Below are positions 14,568 through 22,992 of a stretch of 32,029 bases of DNA, piece after piece (positions within the stretch are counted from its first letter, which is position 1; each line of letters begins with the position of its first letter). Origin of the DNA: Clostridia bacterium (GTDB lineage: Bacteria > Bacillota > Clostridia > Christensenellales > Aristaeellaceae). A model generated the notes under the pieces. The model ran no database searches, was not told the DNA's origin, and was given only the letters and a program-made list of their open reading frames with translations. The stretch covers positions 1 through 32,029 of the forward strand of contig CAAGII010000207.1 in assembly GCA_900769875.1 (NCBI GenBank), in the 5' to 3' direction. Position numbers and translations under genes: made by a program.

Positions 14568-16409
14568 CTAAGAATGGGAACGCAAATAAAAATACAATCC
14601 CCAATCCTGATCATTTGCATACACATCATAGTAACCACCTTCTACACCATTTACCGTAACCGGATACACATAAGCGCAAGCTGCACTACCATCCGCTCTA
14701 AACATGCTGAGCACACCTCTGTAAGCCGCCTCCGCCTTATAAACATACTCCTCACTGCCAAAAAGCTCTGCACATTCTCTGTATGCATGAGCTGTCAAAT
14801 CACTCCAGTAATGAGGATAGGTATCACCGTAGAGACGCTTTTTCCCAAACCAATAACCATCCCAATGACGCAACGCGACCTCATACATATGGTAATCCGG
14901 CTGGGTACCATTAAACAGTTCTAATACTGCCATCTGCTTTTTGCCTGCTTCCAGATACTTTTTCTCCCCTGTCACTTTGTACATCTGTAACAACAAATTT
15001 GTTGCAGGTGCCACAATACTCTGCTCATAGTTCACTTCATGAGCAGGGTAATTGGTTCCTGTTTCTGCTACAAAATCACAATGAGTTCTAAAATATGTAA
15101 GTAGTTCTTGGTACTCCTCTTCCATTCCTGCCCGCTCCAATTCACAGCAGATGCGCTCCAAAGGAATTTCAATAGCATAGAAATGCGCTCCACCCTGTTC
15201 ATAGAAGGACTTCATAATCCTGTATGCACATTCCAGCATATCCTGCTTTCCCCAAAGCGTGTACTGCTCCAGATAGAAAAGACTCATCCAGGGATAATTA
15301 TACAAACGCTTGTAAGAGTCATCTCTTTGATAATCATTGAATACCCTTCCGGTCTCTTTCTCCAAAAGTTCCCTCTCCACATAAGTAATATACTTTTTCA
15401 GGCTTTCCTCTAAATAGACATCCTCTTTCTGCTGAAGATATTTTGTCATTAAAATACCCATACCGACACGCTCTCGCCCGCCATTATAATCATTTTTCGA
15501 TTCGTAATAAATATGTCCTTCTTCCGTATCATAAATCAAATAAGCACCATCCAAACGGCTGAGAGAATTATGATACTGCTGTTTTTCTGCCAAATAGTAA
15601 CATCTTGCCTTTATCAATTCCATCATGGTAGGCTGTACTAAAATATTACAGTGGGTCTTGACACCTTTTACACAAATTTGATAACAGTACTCGCCCGGTT
15701 CGACAGGTGTTTCATTAACCTTAATTAAACCATTGTCACAACTAAAATCTACTGCCATTCCACCTCTCATAATTTCCACATCATTGGGATGAAATACAAA
15801 GGCCGGCTCAATTTCTAAAGAAATCTGTTCATCTGCAAATACAGTAAACTGATTTGCAGACACTCGGATATATTTCGGATTATATACAGGCAATTGTCTA
15901 TAAAAATCTTCCTTTCCGTTGTGCGTAAACAATACCCAGCTGATTTGAAAGCTCTCTCCGGGCGTCAGTGTAATCGGTACCGGATGAAGCAAAAAATCAC
16001 CTCTATCATTGCTCATCTTTGCAAAATCACGTTCCACACTGTATCCACCGATACTTCCCTCAGTTACCACCATACCCAAGTGGGGCGCATCCCCACCCAT
16101 ACGAAGGGCCATCACATAGGTTATCTCTTCTCCGCACCAGATATGCGCATGGCATCTATTGGTCATACAGGTCTCAGAATCCTTGTAATCATCATTGAAA
16201 GTCGTATAAATCCCAATATCTTTTAGGGAAGTAAAAATATCGTGCGCCGTCACATTAGTAAATGTATAAGTTTCATATATATCTCCGTCTACTTTTTCAG
16301 ACTGCACTGCAACCTCAATTCCCTTCGGAACACGAACTGTTCCCCATTCCACAGTACCTTCCACCCAGTTCATTTGATACTTGTCATTCTCTAAAATCAA
16401 TGATTTCAT
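14568..16409 (-). CDS. Putative six-hairpin glycosidase-like protein
   Basis: A 613-residue protein without signal peptide. Residues about 1-280 look like a beta-sandwich domain. The rest looks like an (alpha/alpha)6 barrel: helices rich in Tyr/Trp and acidic residues (YNYPWMSLFYLEQYTLWGKQ; HYWSDLTAHAYRECAELFG), a layout shared by glycoside hydrolases acting on uronic-acid-bearing or complex glycans. No family can be named confidently and the catalytic residues are not assigned. ATG at 16409 follows GGAAGGGAGC. The gene is AT-rich and lies exactly between the two halves of a broken restriction-modification gene, 53 bases after the N-terminal piece stops and 67 bases before the C-terminal piece begins, so it was probably acquired by replacement of the core of that gene. 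Confidence 0.7.
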   Translation of the reverse strand: MKSLILENDKYQMNWVEGTVEWGTVRVPKGIEVAVQSEKVDGDIYETYTFTNVTAHDIFTSLKDIGIYTTFNDDYKDSETCMTNRCHAHIWCGEEITYVMALRMGGDAPHLGMVVTEGSIGGYSVERDFAKMSNDRGDFLLHPVPITLTPGESFQISWVLFTHNGKEDFYRQLPVYNPKYIRVSANQFTVFADEQISLEIEPAFVFHPNDVEIMRGGMAVDFSCDNGLIKVNETPVEPGEYCYQICVKGVKTHCNILVQPTMMELIKARCYYLAEKQQYHNSLSRLDGAYLIYDTEEGHIYYESKNDYNGGRERVGMGILMTKYLQQKEDVYLEESLKKYITYVERELLEKETGRVFNDYQRDDSYKRLYNYPWMSLFYLEQYTLWGKQDMLECAYRIMKSFYEQGGAHFYAIEIPLERICCELERAGMEEEYQELLTYFRTHCDFVAETGTNYPAHEVNYEQSIVAPATNLLLQMYKVTGEKKYLEAGKKQMAVLELFNGTQPDYHMYEVALRHWDGYWFGKKRLYGDTYPHYWSDLTAHAYRECAELFGSEEYVYKAEAAYRGVLSMFRADGSAACAYVYPVTVNGVEGGYYDVYANDQDWGLYFYLRSHS

Positions 16410-16461
16410 TTATTATGCTCCCTTCCGCAATCATGCTATTACCAGTTACTTATCCGCTATT

Positions 16462-16704
16462 CTATATATCGCTGCCCTTCTGCTCGATCAGGACGCGGTT
16501 TTCCGCAATAAATGCGTCTATGAAGCTCACATGGCCCAGCTTCACCGGCACCTCAAAGGCGATCAGCTTATCGGCATCCGCAACGCCCAGCACCTTCTGC
16601 AGGAGCGTCAGCCAGAACGTTTGTGTTTCCTGCTTTTCATCGCCACGGTTCTGCCAATACGCGGCGAACTCCCGTGCTGCAGCGCGCTGTTCCATGTCGG
16701 TCAT
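16462..16704 (-). pseudogene. N-terminal remnant of a MmeI-like (type IIG) restriction-modification enzyme
   Basis: 80 residues with the N-terminal nuclease-domain pattern of MmeI-like enzymes: QRAAAREFAAYWQNRGDEKQ, TQTFWLTLLQKVLGV, FEVPVKLGHVSFIDAFIAEN and VLIEQKGSD, where the last two segments hold the Asp and E-x-K nuclease residues. The frame ends in TAG right after EQKGSDI, where the family normally continues for some 800 residues. ATG at 16704 has AGGAGG (16713-16718) and a promoter upstream, so the 5' end is original. The fragment cannot restrict or methylate DNA. Confidence 0.85.
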
Positions 16705-16751
16705 GATGGGTACCTCCTGGATTGCATCGGTGAATGGATACTCAGCATCGT

Positions 16752-16781
16752 ATTATACTGCAAAGACGGTAAGTATAGCAA
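16752..16781 (-). promoter_or_regulatory. Promoter of the broken restriction-modification gene
   Basis: On the minus strand TTGCTA (16776-16781) and a perfect TATAAT (16752-16757) are 18 bases apart and about 48 bases upstream of ATG 16704. It may now drive the glycosidase-like gene downstream. Confidence 0.6.
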
Positions 16782-16825
16782 GATGGGGCTGTTGCAGAAT
16801 TTTTCGTTTCTGCAACAGCCCCGTC
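16781..16825. terminator. Long hairpin, probable terminator
   Basis: GGGGCTGTTGCAGAA (16785-16799) pairs perfectly with TTCTGCAACAGCCCC (about 16808-16822); GTCTTTCCTTT follows on the plus strand. The neighbour that needs a terminator is the minus-strand gene ending at 16904, and on that strand ATCTTGC follows, which is weaker. A 15-pair perfect arm is also compatible with a remnant transposon end. Confidence 0.55.
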
Positions 16826-16903
16826 TTTCCTTTACACCATACCATCCGAAGCTCGCTGGTTTTGCTTTTTTCCAGTGTCTGCTTCAGGGGGAGCATATCA
16901 TTT

Positions 16904-17728
16904 TCAATCGCCCTGCAAGCGGGCAAGAAAGGTCTCGCCCTGCGTGATGCAGCTCATCGCGGCGTCGCGGAAGGTGGACAGCTGCAGCAGCTGCGATTCC
17001 TGCGGCAGGGCAATGAAATCGCGCAGCAGTGTCAGGCAGTCGTCCAGATGGGAGGTCGCCTCGTCGAAGTCCTTTTCCCAGCTCAGGCGCTGGAGGTCGT
17101 GCTCCACGCGCATGCGGTCGATCTTCACCAGGCGCTCCTCCGCGTCGCCCGCGCGCGCAGCCCTGCGCAGCAGCTCCTTGATGCCCTCCAGCATGGCTTC
17201 GACGCATGGCTCGGCCATCAGGCGCGCGGCGGCTGTATCGCCCGGGTCGCAGAAGGTCACGTCGCCGCCGCGATCCTCGCTTTCCGGATAGGGCAGACCC
17301 TCGCGCTTGAGCTCCTGCCGCACCTCGTCGATCAGGTCGGGCCGCTGGCGCAGCAGCGCGCGGTACTTGTTCTGGTAGCGCAGCATCCGACTGTGGTCGC
17401 CCTGCGCCATGTCCATCACGCAGCGGCGGACGCTCATGCCCTGTCCGCGCGCCATCAGCACCTGACGCAGCAGCTCGTGCGTTTCCTCGGGCGTAAACAG
17501 GCGCATGGGCGCGTTGCGCTCCAGTCCGCTCCCGGGCTGTTCGCGCAGGCATGCGTAATAATGGTTGCGGATGCTGTTCGGCTTGCGTCCCAGACGGTCG
17601 CTGAGCGCGTCGAACACGCTGCGAAGCGGCAGCCCCGTTTCCGCCGCCTCCCTGACGGCGCTGAACAACCGCTCGGTTTCTTCCTCCTGCCAGCCCGTGC
17701 TGCGGCGCTGTCTGACGGTGGTTTCCAT
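16904..17728 (-). CDS. Two-repeat Myb/SANT-like DNA-binding protein
   Basis: A 274-residue soluble protein. ATG at 17728 is chosen over an earlier in-frame ATG because AAAGGAG lies about 10 bases upstream. Residues 13-62 form a Myb/SANT-like three-helix unit (WQEEETERLFSAVREAAETG, RLGRKPNSIRNHYYACL). Residues about 76-128 repeat the same plan (FTPEETHELLRQVLMARGQG, MLRYQNKYRALL). The C-terminal 140 residues are helical and contain a heptad-like stretch (VKIDRMRVEHDLQRLSWEKD). Similar SANT-domain regulators in Firmicutes, such as RsfA, act in sporulation; that link is inference. It lies 69 bases after the exported-protein gene at 17798 on the same strand and may be co-transcribed with it. Confidence 0.65.
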   Translation of the reverse strand: METTVRQRRSTGWQEEETERLFSAVREAAETGLPLRSVFDALSDRLGRKPNSIRNHYYACLREQPGSGLERNAPMRLFTPEETHELLRQVLMARGQGMSVRRCVMDMAQGDHSRMLRYQNKYRALLRQRPDLIDEVRQELKREGLPYPESEDRGGDVTFCDPGDTAAARLMAEPCVEAMLEGIKELLRRAARAGDAEERLVKIDRMRVEHDLQRLSWEKDFDEATSHLDDCLTLLRDFIALPQESQLLQLSTFRDAAMSCITQGETFLARLQGD

Positions 17729-17797
17729 GGCGGCAATCGCTCCTTTCAATGGTACGTTCCCCCATAGCATGCGCGGCGCTGCGGCGTTTGATGCATG

Positions 17798-18865
17798 CTA
17801 CAAAAGCGGAAGCAGCGCGTCGCTCAGTTCCTGCTGACCGCCCAGCACGCGCCACGCGGCGCGCGTGACCTCCTCGCGCGGGATGAACGCGTTGATGACG
17901 GTCAGCCCGTGCATCGCGGCGCGCTGCACATCCCCCGGCGTACCGGACGCGTACAGCCGCAGCGTGCCGTTCACGCCGTGCAGCCCCTGCCTTGCGAGCT
18001 GCCGCTGCGCGTCCGTGTCCATCAGGGCGGCGATGAGCGACGCGACGCTTGCACACGCGCCCTCGGGAATGCTGGCAAGCCACACCTGATCGGTGATGAT
18101 TTCATCCGCCGTCATCACGCGGCAGGGCGCGGCGCCAAGCGCGAACGCCTGTCCCGTGGTCAGCACGGCGCTTGCGCATTTGCCCGCGAGAAAGCGCTGA
18201 TACACCTGCTCCGCGCTCAGGCTGCCGAAATCCCCTGCGAAGGTCGGGCGCTCCCCGGGCAGCATCAGCGCCAGCGTGAAGAGCGCCGCGCCCTGCGGAC
18301 ACTGCAGCGGATCCGCATGCGTACGAACAGCCCTGACCGGATAGGGCGGCGTCGCGGTAGGCAGTGCGGAGGACGGCGCGGCTGCGCCAAGCAGCGCTGT
18401 GGGCGCAGGGGTCGCAACGCCCGCGTCCTCCACCCCGTCCGCGATCGCCAATACATAGCCGCCCCAGCACAGCGGTACAGCCATCTGTCTGCCCTGCCAG
18501 CGACCACATCGAAGGAGCGCCTCCTCCGCCTCCATCTCGCCTTCGATGGGCGCAAAGCCCTCGGGCGAGGCGAGGTCGCCGGGCATGTACAGCACAAGAT
18601 CCGGCAGCACGGCGTCCGGCTGCGCAAGCGCCGACGCATCCACCTGCCGCACATAGGTCTGCACGCCGGGGTGTTTTCCTTCCCAGTCGCGCAGCACATG
18701 CCGCAGCCATGACATGGCTCCGCCCGGCGCGCTGATCGTCCATATGCGCACAAGCTCACGCTGCGAGGGCAGCGTGCCCGGCAGTGTCCGGTCAGCGGAG
18801 GGCAGGCGCACAAGCAGGAGCGCCGCGAGCGCGAGCAGAGCAAGCAGACACAGTATCCGGCGCAT
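17798..18865 (-). CDS. Membrane-anchored, solute-binding-protein-like exported protein
   Basis: A 355-residue protein starting at ATG 18865 after GGGAGG. It begins RRILCLLALLALAALLLVRL, a signal anchor without a clear lipobox. The exterior part resembles family 1 extracellular solute-binding proteins in secondary-structure pattern: VRIWTISAPGGAMSWLRHVL, then PDLVLYMPGDLASPEGFAPI, then a ligand-cleft-like AVPLCWGGYVLAI. The C-terminal lobe contains FLAGKCASAVLTTGQAFAL. A Pro/Ala/Thr-rich insert (about 170-205) is unusual for that family. No transporter permease or ATPase lies nearby, so it may sense or scavenge rather than feed an ABC importer. The assignment is only at fold level. Confidence 0.6.
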   Translation of the reverse strand: MRRILCLLALLALAALLLVRLPSADRTLPGTLPSQRELVRIWTISAPGGAMSWLRHVLRDWEGKHPGVQTYVRQVDASALAQPDAVLPDLVLYMPGDLASPEGFAPIEGEMEAEEALLRCGRWQGRQMAVPLCWGGYVLAIADGVEDAGVATPAPTALLGAAAPSSALPTATPPYPVRAVRTHADPLQCPQGAALFTLALMLPGERPTFAGDFGSLSAEQVYQRFLAGKCASAVLTTGQAFALGAAPCRVMTADEIITDQVWLASIPEGACASVASLIAALMDTDAQRQLARQGLHGVNGTLRLYASGTPGDVQRAAMHGLTVINAFIPREEVTRAAWRVLGGQQELSDALLPLL

Positions 18866-18999
18866 GGGCAATCCTCCCGTCAGGCGGCTGTTACTGCTAT
18901 GTATGCGTGTGCCCGCGCTTTCATGCACGCGGCGAAAACGGTATCGCCCCTGCCGGATTGCAGGGCGCGTCCGGATTCGGGCAATTTGCGCAAATTCCC

Positions 19000-19028
19000 T
19001 TGCCAAACGTCATAAAAACCATTATAAT
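19000..19028 (+). promoter_or_regulatory. Promoter of the phosphohexomutase gene
   Basis: TTGCCA (19000-19005), 17 bases, and a perfect TATAAT (19023-19028) lie about 47 bases upstream of the ATG at 19075. This is one of the best-defined promoters in the window. Confidence 0.8.
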
Positions 19029-19074
19029 ATGGACAAATCCCCCATCATCACCAATGAAAGGAAGGATCTCCCCC

Positions 19075-20793
19075 ATGGACGTGCGTACCCTTTATGAGCA
19101 GTGGCTGCGCGACTTCGCGCAGGATGAAGATACCATTGCCGATCTCAAGGCGATCGAAGGCGACGACAAGGAAATTGAGGATCGCTTCTATACAGAGCTC
19201 AGCTTCGGCACCGCCGGCATGCGCGGCGTGCTGGGCGCGGGTATGAACCGCATGAACCGCTATAACGTTCGCCGCGCCACCAAGGGTCTGGCGAAGTATC
19301 TGCTGCAGGATCCCGCGACCGCGCAGCGCGGCGTGGTCATCGCCTATGACAGCCGCCGCTGCTCCGCCGAGTTCGCGCACGACACCGCGCTGGTGCTCTG
19401 CCAGGAGGGCGTGCCCGCCTACCTGTTTGACGCGCTGCGTCCCGTGCCGATTCTGTCCTACGCGGTGCGCCATCTGCACGCCATCGCGGGCGTGGTGATC
19501 ACTGCCAGCCACAATCCGCCCCAGTACAACGGCTACAAGGTGTACGGCGAGGACGGCGCGCAGCTCGGCCCGGAGGCTGCCGACGGCGTGACGCGCTTCA
19601 TCCGCGAAACCAGCTATCTTGACTGCACGCTCATGGACGAGAAGGAGGCGCTGGACAAGGGGCTTCTGCACATCATCGGCGACAAGGAGGTCGACGACGA
19701 TTATATCGCGGACGTCCGCACCCTGTGCATCCAGCCCGAGCTGCTCCGCAAGGAGGGCGGCAAGCTCTCCATCGTCTACACGCCCCTGCACGGCTCCGGC
19801 AATGTGCCCGTCAGGCGCATTCTGCGCGAAATCGGCCTGACCAATGTGGCCGTGGTCAAGGAGCAGGAGCTGCCCGATCCCAACTTCTCCACCATCAAGG
19901 TGCCCAATCCCGAGGATCCAGGCGCATACACGCTGGCCAAAAAGCTGGCTGACGAGGTCGGCGCTTCCGTGATCTTCGCCACCGATCCCGACTGCGACCG
20001 TCTGGGCGTGGCTGTGCGCGACGGCGAGGGCAACTTCCAGCTGCTCACCGGCAACCAGATCGGCTGCGTGCTGCTGCACTACATTCTCTCCACCCGCAAG
20101 GCCATGGGCACGCTGCCCGCCAACGGCGCGGCGGTGAAGTCCATCGTGTCCACCTCGCTGGCCAACCGCATCTGCGCCGCCTTCGGCGTGGACATGTTTG
20201 AGACGCTGACGGGCTTCAAGTTCATCGGCGAAAAGATTCAGCAGTTCCAGGACAGCGGCAGCCATACCTTCCAGTTCGGCTTTGAGGAAAGCTACGGCTT
20301 CCTCTCCTCCACCTTCGTGCGCGACAAGGACGGTGTCAACGCCTCCCTGCTCATCGCCGAGGTCGCCTGCGACTGCATGAGCAAGGGCATCACCCTCTAC
20401 GACCGCGTGCAGGATATCTTCCGCACCTACGGCTACTTCGTGGAGAAGGTCGTATCCGTCACGCTGCCCGGTAAGGACGGTCTGGCGCAGATGAAGCACA
20501 TCATGGCCGAGCTGCGCGACAATCCGCCCACCGCCATCGGCGGCATGCAGGTGACCGCGGTGCGCGACTACAAGAAGGGCACCCGCGTGTGCGGCGGCGT
20601 GAGCGAGCCCACCGGGCTGCCCGCCTCCGACGTGCTGTACTTCGAGCTGGAGAGCGGCTGCTGGGTGTGCATCCGTCCCTCCGGCACCGAGCCGAAGATC
20701 AAGCTGTATGTGAACACCAACGCTTCCGACAAGGCGACGGCCGAAGCGCTCAACGCCACGCTGTGCGAGGCGAGCGAGAAGCTGATGAAGTGA
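19075..20793 (+). CDS. Phosphoglucomutase / phosphomannomutase
   Basis: A 572-residue alpha-D-phosphohexomutase, the usual length for the Firmicute PgcA-type enzyme, interconverting hexose 1- and 6-phosphates for glycogen, cell-wall and glycolipid precursors. All four signatures are visible: the phosphoserine loop VITASHNPPQYNGYK (Ser145), the metal loop ATDPDCDRLG, the sugar loop GFEESYGF and the phosphate loop RPSGTEPKIK. ATG at 19075 follows AAGGAAGGA and a consensus promoter; earlier in-frame ATGs would run back through the promoter. It is flanked by its own terminator (20821-20851), so it is likely a single-gene transcript. Glucose versus mannose preference cannot be read from the sequence. 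Confidence 0.96.
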   Translation: MDVRTLYEQWLRDFAQDEDTIADLKAIEGDDKEIEDRFYTELSFGTAGMRGVLGAGMNRMNRYNVRRATKGLAKYLLQDPATAQRGVVIAYDSRRCSAEFAHDTALVLCQEGVPAYLFDALRPVPILSYAVRHLHAIAGVVITASHNPPQYNGYKVYGEDGAQLGPEAADGVTRFIRETSYLDCTLMDEKEALDKGLLHIIGDKEVDDDYIADVRTLCIQPELLRKEGGKLSIVYTPLHGSGNVPVRRILREIGLTNVAVVKEQELPDPNFSTIKVPNPEDPGAYTLAKKLADEVGASVIFATDPDCDRLGVAVRDGEGNFQLLTGNQIGCVLLHYILSTRKAMGTLPANGAAVKSIVSTSLANRICAAFGVDMFETLTGFKFIGEKIQQFQDSGSHTFQFGFEESYGFLSSTFVRDKDGVNASLLIAEVACDCMSKGITLYDRVQDIFRTYGYFVEKVVSVTLPGKDGLAQMKHIMAELRDNPPTAIGGMQVTAVRDYKKGTRVCGGVSEPTGLPASDVLYFELESGCWVCIRPSGTEPKIKLYVNTNASDKATAEALNATLCEASEKLMK

Positions 20794-20820
20794 TCGCCGC
20801 GCTTGAGGCGCACCGGATCG

Positions 20821-20851
20821 GGGCATGGGGCAGCAGTGTCCCATGCCCTTT
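20821..20851 (+). terminator. Terminator after the phosphohexomutase
   Basis: GGGCATGGG (20821-20829) pairs perfectly with CCCATGCCC (20840-20848), followed by TTT. The T-run is short, so read-through into the M42 gene 31 bases further on is possible. Confidence 0.7.
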
Positions 20852-20881
20852 ATGATGAGCATGAGCAAGGAGGAATCACGC

Positions 20882-21913
20882 ATGGATACGCAGTCCTATA
20901 TCATTGAGCAGCTCAGGGCGCTCATGGCCATTCCCAGTCCCACCGGCATGACCGGCGGCGCGGCCGCCTACCTGCTGTCGGAGCTGACTCGCCTGGGCTT
21001 CAAGCCCGAAAAAACCCGCAAAGGCACGGTGCTGTGCAGCCTTGGCGGCGAAGGGCACGGCTTGCTGATCAGCGCGCATGTGGACACGCTGGGCGCGGTG
21101 GTGTGCGCCATCAAGCCCAACGGCTGCCTGCGCTACAGCCGCATCGGCGGCTTCAACGACAACGCGATTGAAAATGAAAACGTGCTGGTGCATACCCGCG
21201 CGGGCAAGACCTATTCCGCCACGGTGCAGAGCATCCATGCCAGCCGTCATGTGTGGGGCGATATCACAGCGGAGAAGCGCGACGCGCGCTCGCTGGAGAT
21301 CGTGCTGGACGAGGTGACGCACAGCCGCGAGGAAACCGAGGCGCTGGGCGTCCGCGCGGGCGATTTCATCAGCTTCGATCCCCGCACGGTCGTGACCGAA
21401 AGCGGCTACATCAAGAGCCGCTTCCTTGACGACAAGTGCAGCGCCGCGGTGCTGCTGGGGCTTGCGCGCGCGGTCGCGCAGGGCGATGTGAAGCCGGGGC
21501 GCCGGGTCATCCTCGCCTTCACCGTGTACGAGGAGATCGGCCACGGCGCGTCGGAGCTGGCCGACTTGCCGGTGGAGGACATGCTCGCGGTGGACATGGG
21601 CTGCGTGGGCGACGACCTCACCTGCCGCGAGACGCAGGTATCCATCTGCGCGAAGGACGCCGCCGGCCCCTACGACTGGGACTTGACCAACGAGCTGATC
21701 GCCCGCTGCCAGGCGCTCTCGCTGGACTACGCGGTGGACGTGTACCCCAGCTACTCCTCGGACACCAATACGGCGCTGCACGCGGGTCTCAAGGCCCGCT
21801 TCGCGCTGTGCGGACAGGGCGTGTACGCCAGCCACGGCTATGAGCGCACGCACATCCGCGGCGTGATGGCAACCTACCGTCTGGTGGCGGACATTGCCGC
21901 GCGCGTCATGTAA
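20882..21913 (+). CDS. M42 family metallopeptidase (aminopeptidase)
   Basis: A 343-residue cytosolic M42 peptidase, the length of typical members, which form large tetrahedral aminopeptidase complexes that trim peptides. Metal-ligand motifs are visible: SAHVDTLG (H66 and D68), FLDDKCSAAVLL (the bridging Asp), YEEIGHGAS (catalytic and ligand Glu), AVDMG and the C-terminal SHGYERTH. ATG at 20882 follows AAGGAGG with good spacing; the 19 extra codons of the longer frame overlap the preceding terminator. It follows the phosphohexomutase on the same strand and ends at a bidirectional terminator. The M42 members differ in substrate (leucyl, glutamyl, lysyl), and this cannot be chosen here. Confidence 0.95.
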   Translation: MDTQSYIIEQLRALMAIPSPTGMTGGAAAYLLSELTRLGFKPEKTRKGTVLCSLGGEGHGLLISAHVDTLGAVVCAIKPNGCLRYSRIGGFNDNAIENENVLVHTRAGKTYSATVQSIHASRHVWGDITAEKRDARSLEIVLDEVTHSREETEALGVRAGDFISFDPRTVVTESGYIKSRFLDDKCSAAVLLGLARAVAQGDVKPGRRVILAFTVYEEIGHGASELADLPVEDMLAVDMGCVGDDLTCRETQVSICAKDAAGPYDWDLTNELIARCQALSLDYAVDVYPSYSSDTNTALHAGLKARFALCGQGVYASHGYERTHIRGVMATYRLVADIAARVM

Positions 21914-21924
21914 CATACGCCAAA

Positions 21925-21972
21925 ACGGGCTGCCGGGAAGCGTTCGCACGATTCCTCAGCAGTCCGTTTTTC
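21925..21972. terminator. Bidirectional terminator between convergent genes
   Basis: ACGGGCTGC (21925-21933) pairs with GCAGTCCGT (21959-21967) with one wobble. A T-run follows on the plus strand and TTTTGG on the minus strand. It lies between the convergent M42 gene and the isomerase gene. Confidence 0.7.
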
Positions 21973-22017
21973 TTATTCATCCCTGCGATGCTCAGAGAGG
22001 CTGGCCGTCACGGCGCG

Positions 22018-22869
22018 TTACCCGCGCAGCGCCGCAGCCTTTTCCTCCAGATACAGCCTTGCCGCCTCGGCGTTTGTGGGTACGGTGTCCTCCAGCGTCA
22101 TCGGGACGCCCTCGTGCGCGATGGCAAAGCGCAGCAGCCGGTCGTAGTTCATCTCGCCCGTGCCGCAGGCCATGCTGGCTACATCCGCCTTGCCCTCCAC
22201 CACGCGGTAGTCCTTCATGTGCAGCACGCGCACGCGGTCGCCAAGGCGGCAGATGGCGTCCGAAAGCACCTCGTCCATGCGCGGGGCGTTCTCCGCGTTC
22301 AGCAGATTCACCGTGTCGAGAATGATCTGCAGATTGTCCGACGGAATCGCCTCCAACACGCGCTGGGCGCGCTCGGGCGTGGACACGATATGGCGGCACA
22401 CCGGCTCGATGGCAAGCACGCTGCCCACCTCCTCCGCGTAGCGCACCAGCGGGCGCAGCCGCTCGATGAACAGCTGCAGGCTTTCTTCGGTGAAGCATTC
22501 CGGGCAGGTTTTGTAGCCGCTGTTGGGCGCGCCGGTCTCGGTGCCGACCACGTCCGCGCCAATCATGTTCGCAAAGCGCAGATGCGCCCTGTAGCACGCC
22601 ATGGTGGCGGCAAGCTCGGCTTCATCGGGCGTGGCAAGGTTAAGGTAGCAGCCAAGCACCGCGCACTGCATGCCGTAGCGCGCAAGCAGCTCGCGGGTCT
22701 GCGCCGCCAGCTCCTCGCTCAGCAGCTCGGGAGCCTTCATCATCTCAAAGCCGGGGATCACCTTCTGCATCGCGATGTGCGCGCAGCGGAAGCCCTGCGC
22801 ATGCGCCGACGCAAGATGCTCCTGAAGGGATGCGCCCGCCGTGTCGTGCAGACGAATGCCGATATTCAT
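22018..22869 (-). CDS. Sugar phosphate isomerase/epimerase family protein
   Basis: A 283-residue xylose-isomerase-like TIM barrel. Typical metal-ligand positions can be followed along the barrel: GTETG (Glu), LAIEPV (Glu), IILDTVNLL (Asp), VLHMKDYR (His and Asp) and MTLEDTVP (Glu). Family members isomerise or epimerise sugars, inositols or their derivatives; this one has no neighbour that reveals the substrate. ATG at 22869 has AAAGGAGG about 10 bases upstream and a promoter at 22906-22934. It is divergent from the SEC-C protein gene and convergent with the M42 gene. Confidence 0.88.
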   Translation of the reverse strand: MNIGIRLHDTAGASLQEHLASAHAQGFRCAHIAMQKVIPGFEMMKAPELLSEELAAQTRELLARYGMQCAVLGCYLNLATPDEAELAATMACYRAHLRFANMIGADVVGTETGAPNSGYKTCPECFTEESLQLFIERLRPLVRYAEEVGSVLAIEPVCRHIVSTPERAQRVLEAIPSDNLQIILDTVNLLNAENAPRMDEVLSDAICRLGDRVRVLHMKDYRVVEGKADVASMACGTGEMNYDRLLRFAIAHEGVPMTLEDTVPTNAEAARLYLEEKAAALRG

Positions 22870-22905
22870 AGGGTGTCGTCCTCCTTTGGCAGATTGTCTT
22901 TAGAC

Positions 22906-22934
22906 AGTATAGCGCATAATTCGCCGTTTGGTAA
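22906..22934 (-). promoter_or_regulatory. Promoter of the isomerase/epimerase gene
   Basis: On the minus strand TTACCA (22929-22934), 17 bases and TATACT (22906-22911) lie about 37 bases upstream of the ATG. The geometry matches the promoter at 19000. Confidence 0.7.
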
Positions 22935-22992
22935 GAGGAAATGTCATCGCTCGTGGAGAAACTACCATTATCTACGTCATCAGGAGGAGCAT

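Noticed and set aside
21988..22992. 335-codon N-terminal extension of the SEC-C protein
   Set aside because: It runs antisense through the isomerase gene. ATG 22993 has a strong ribosome binding site and starts the globular protein.
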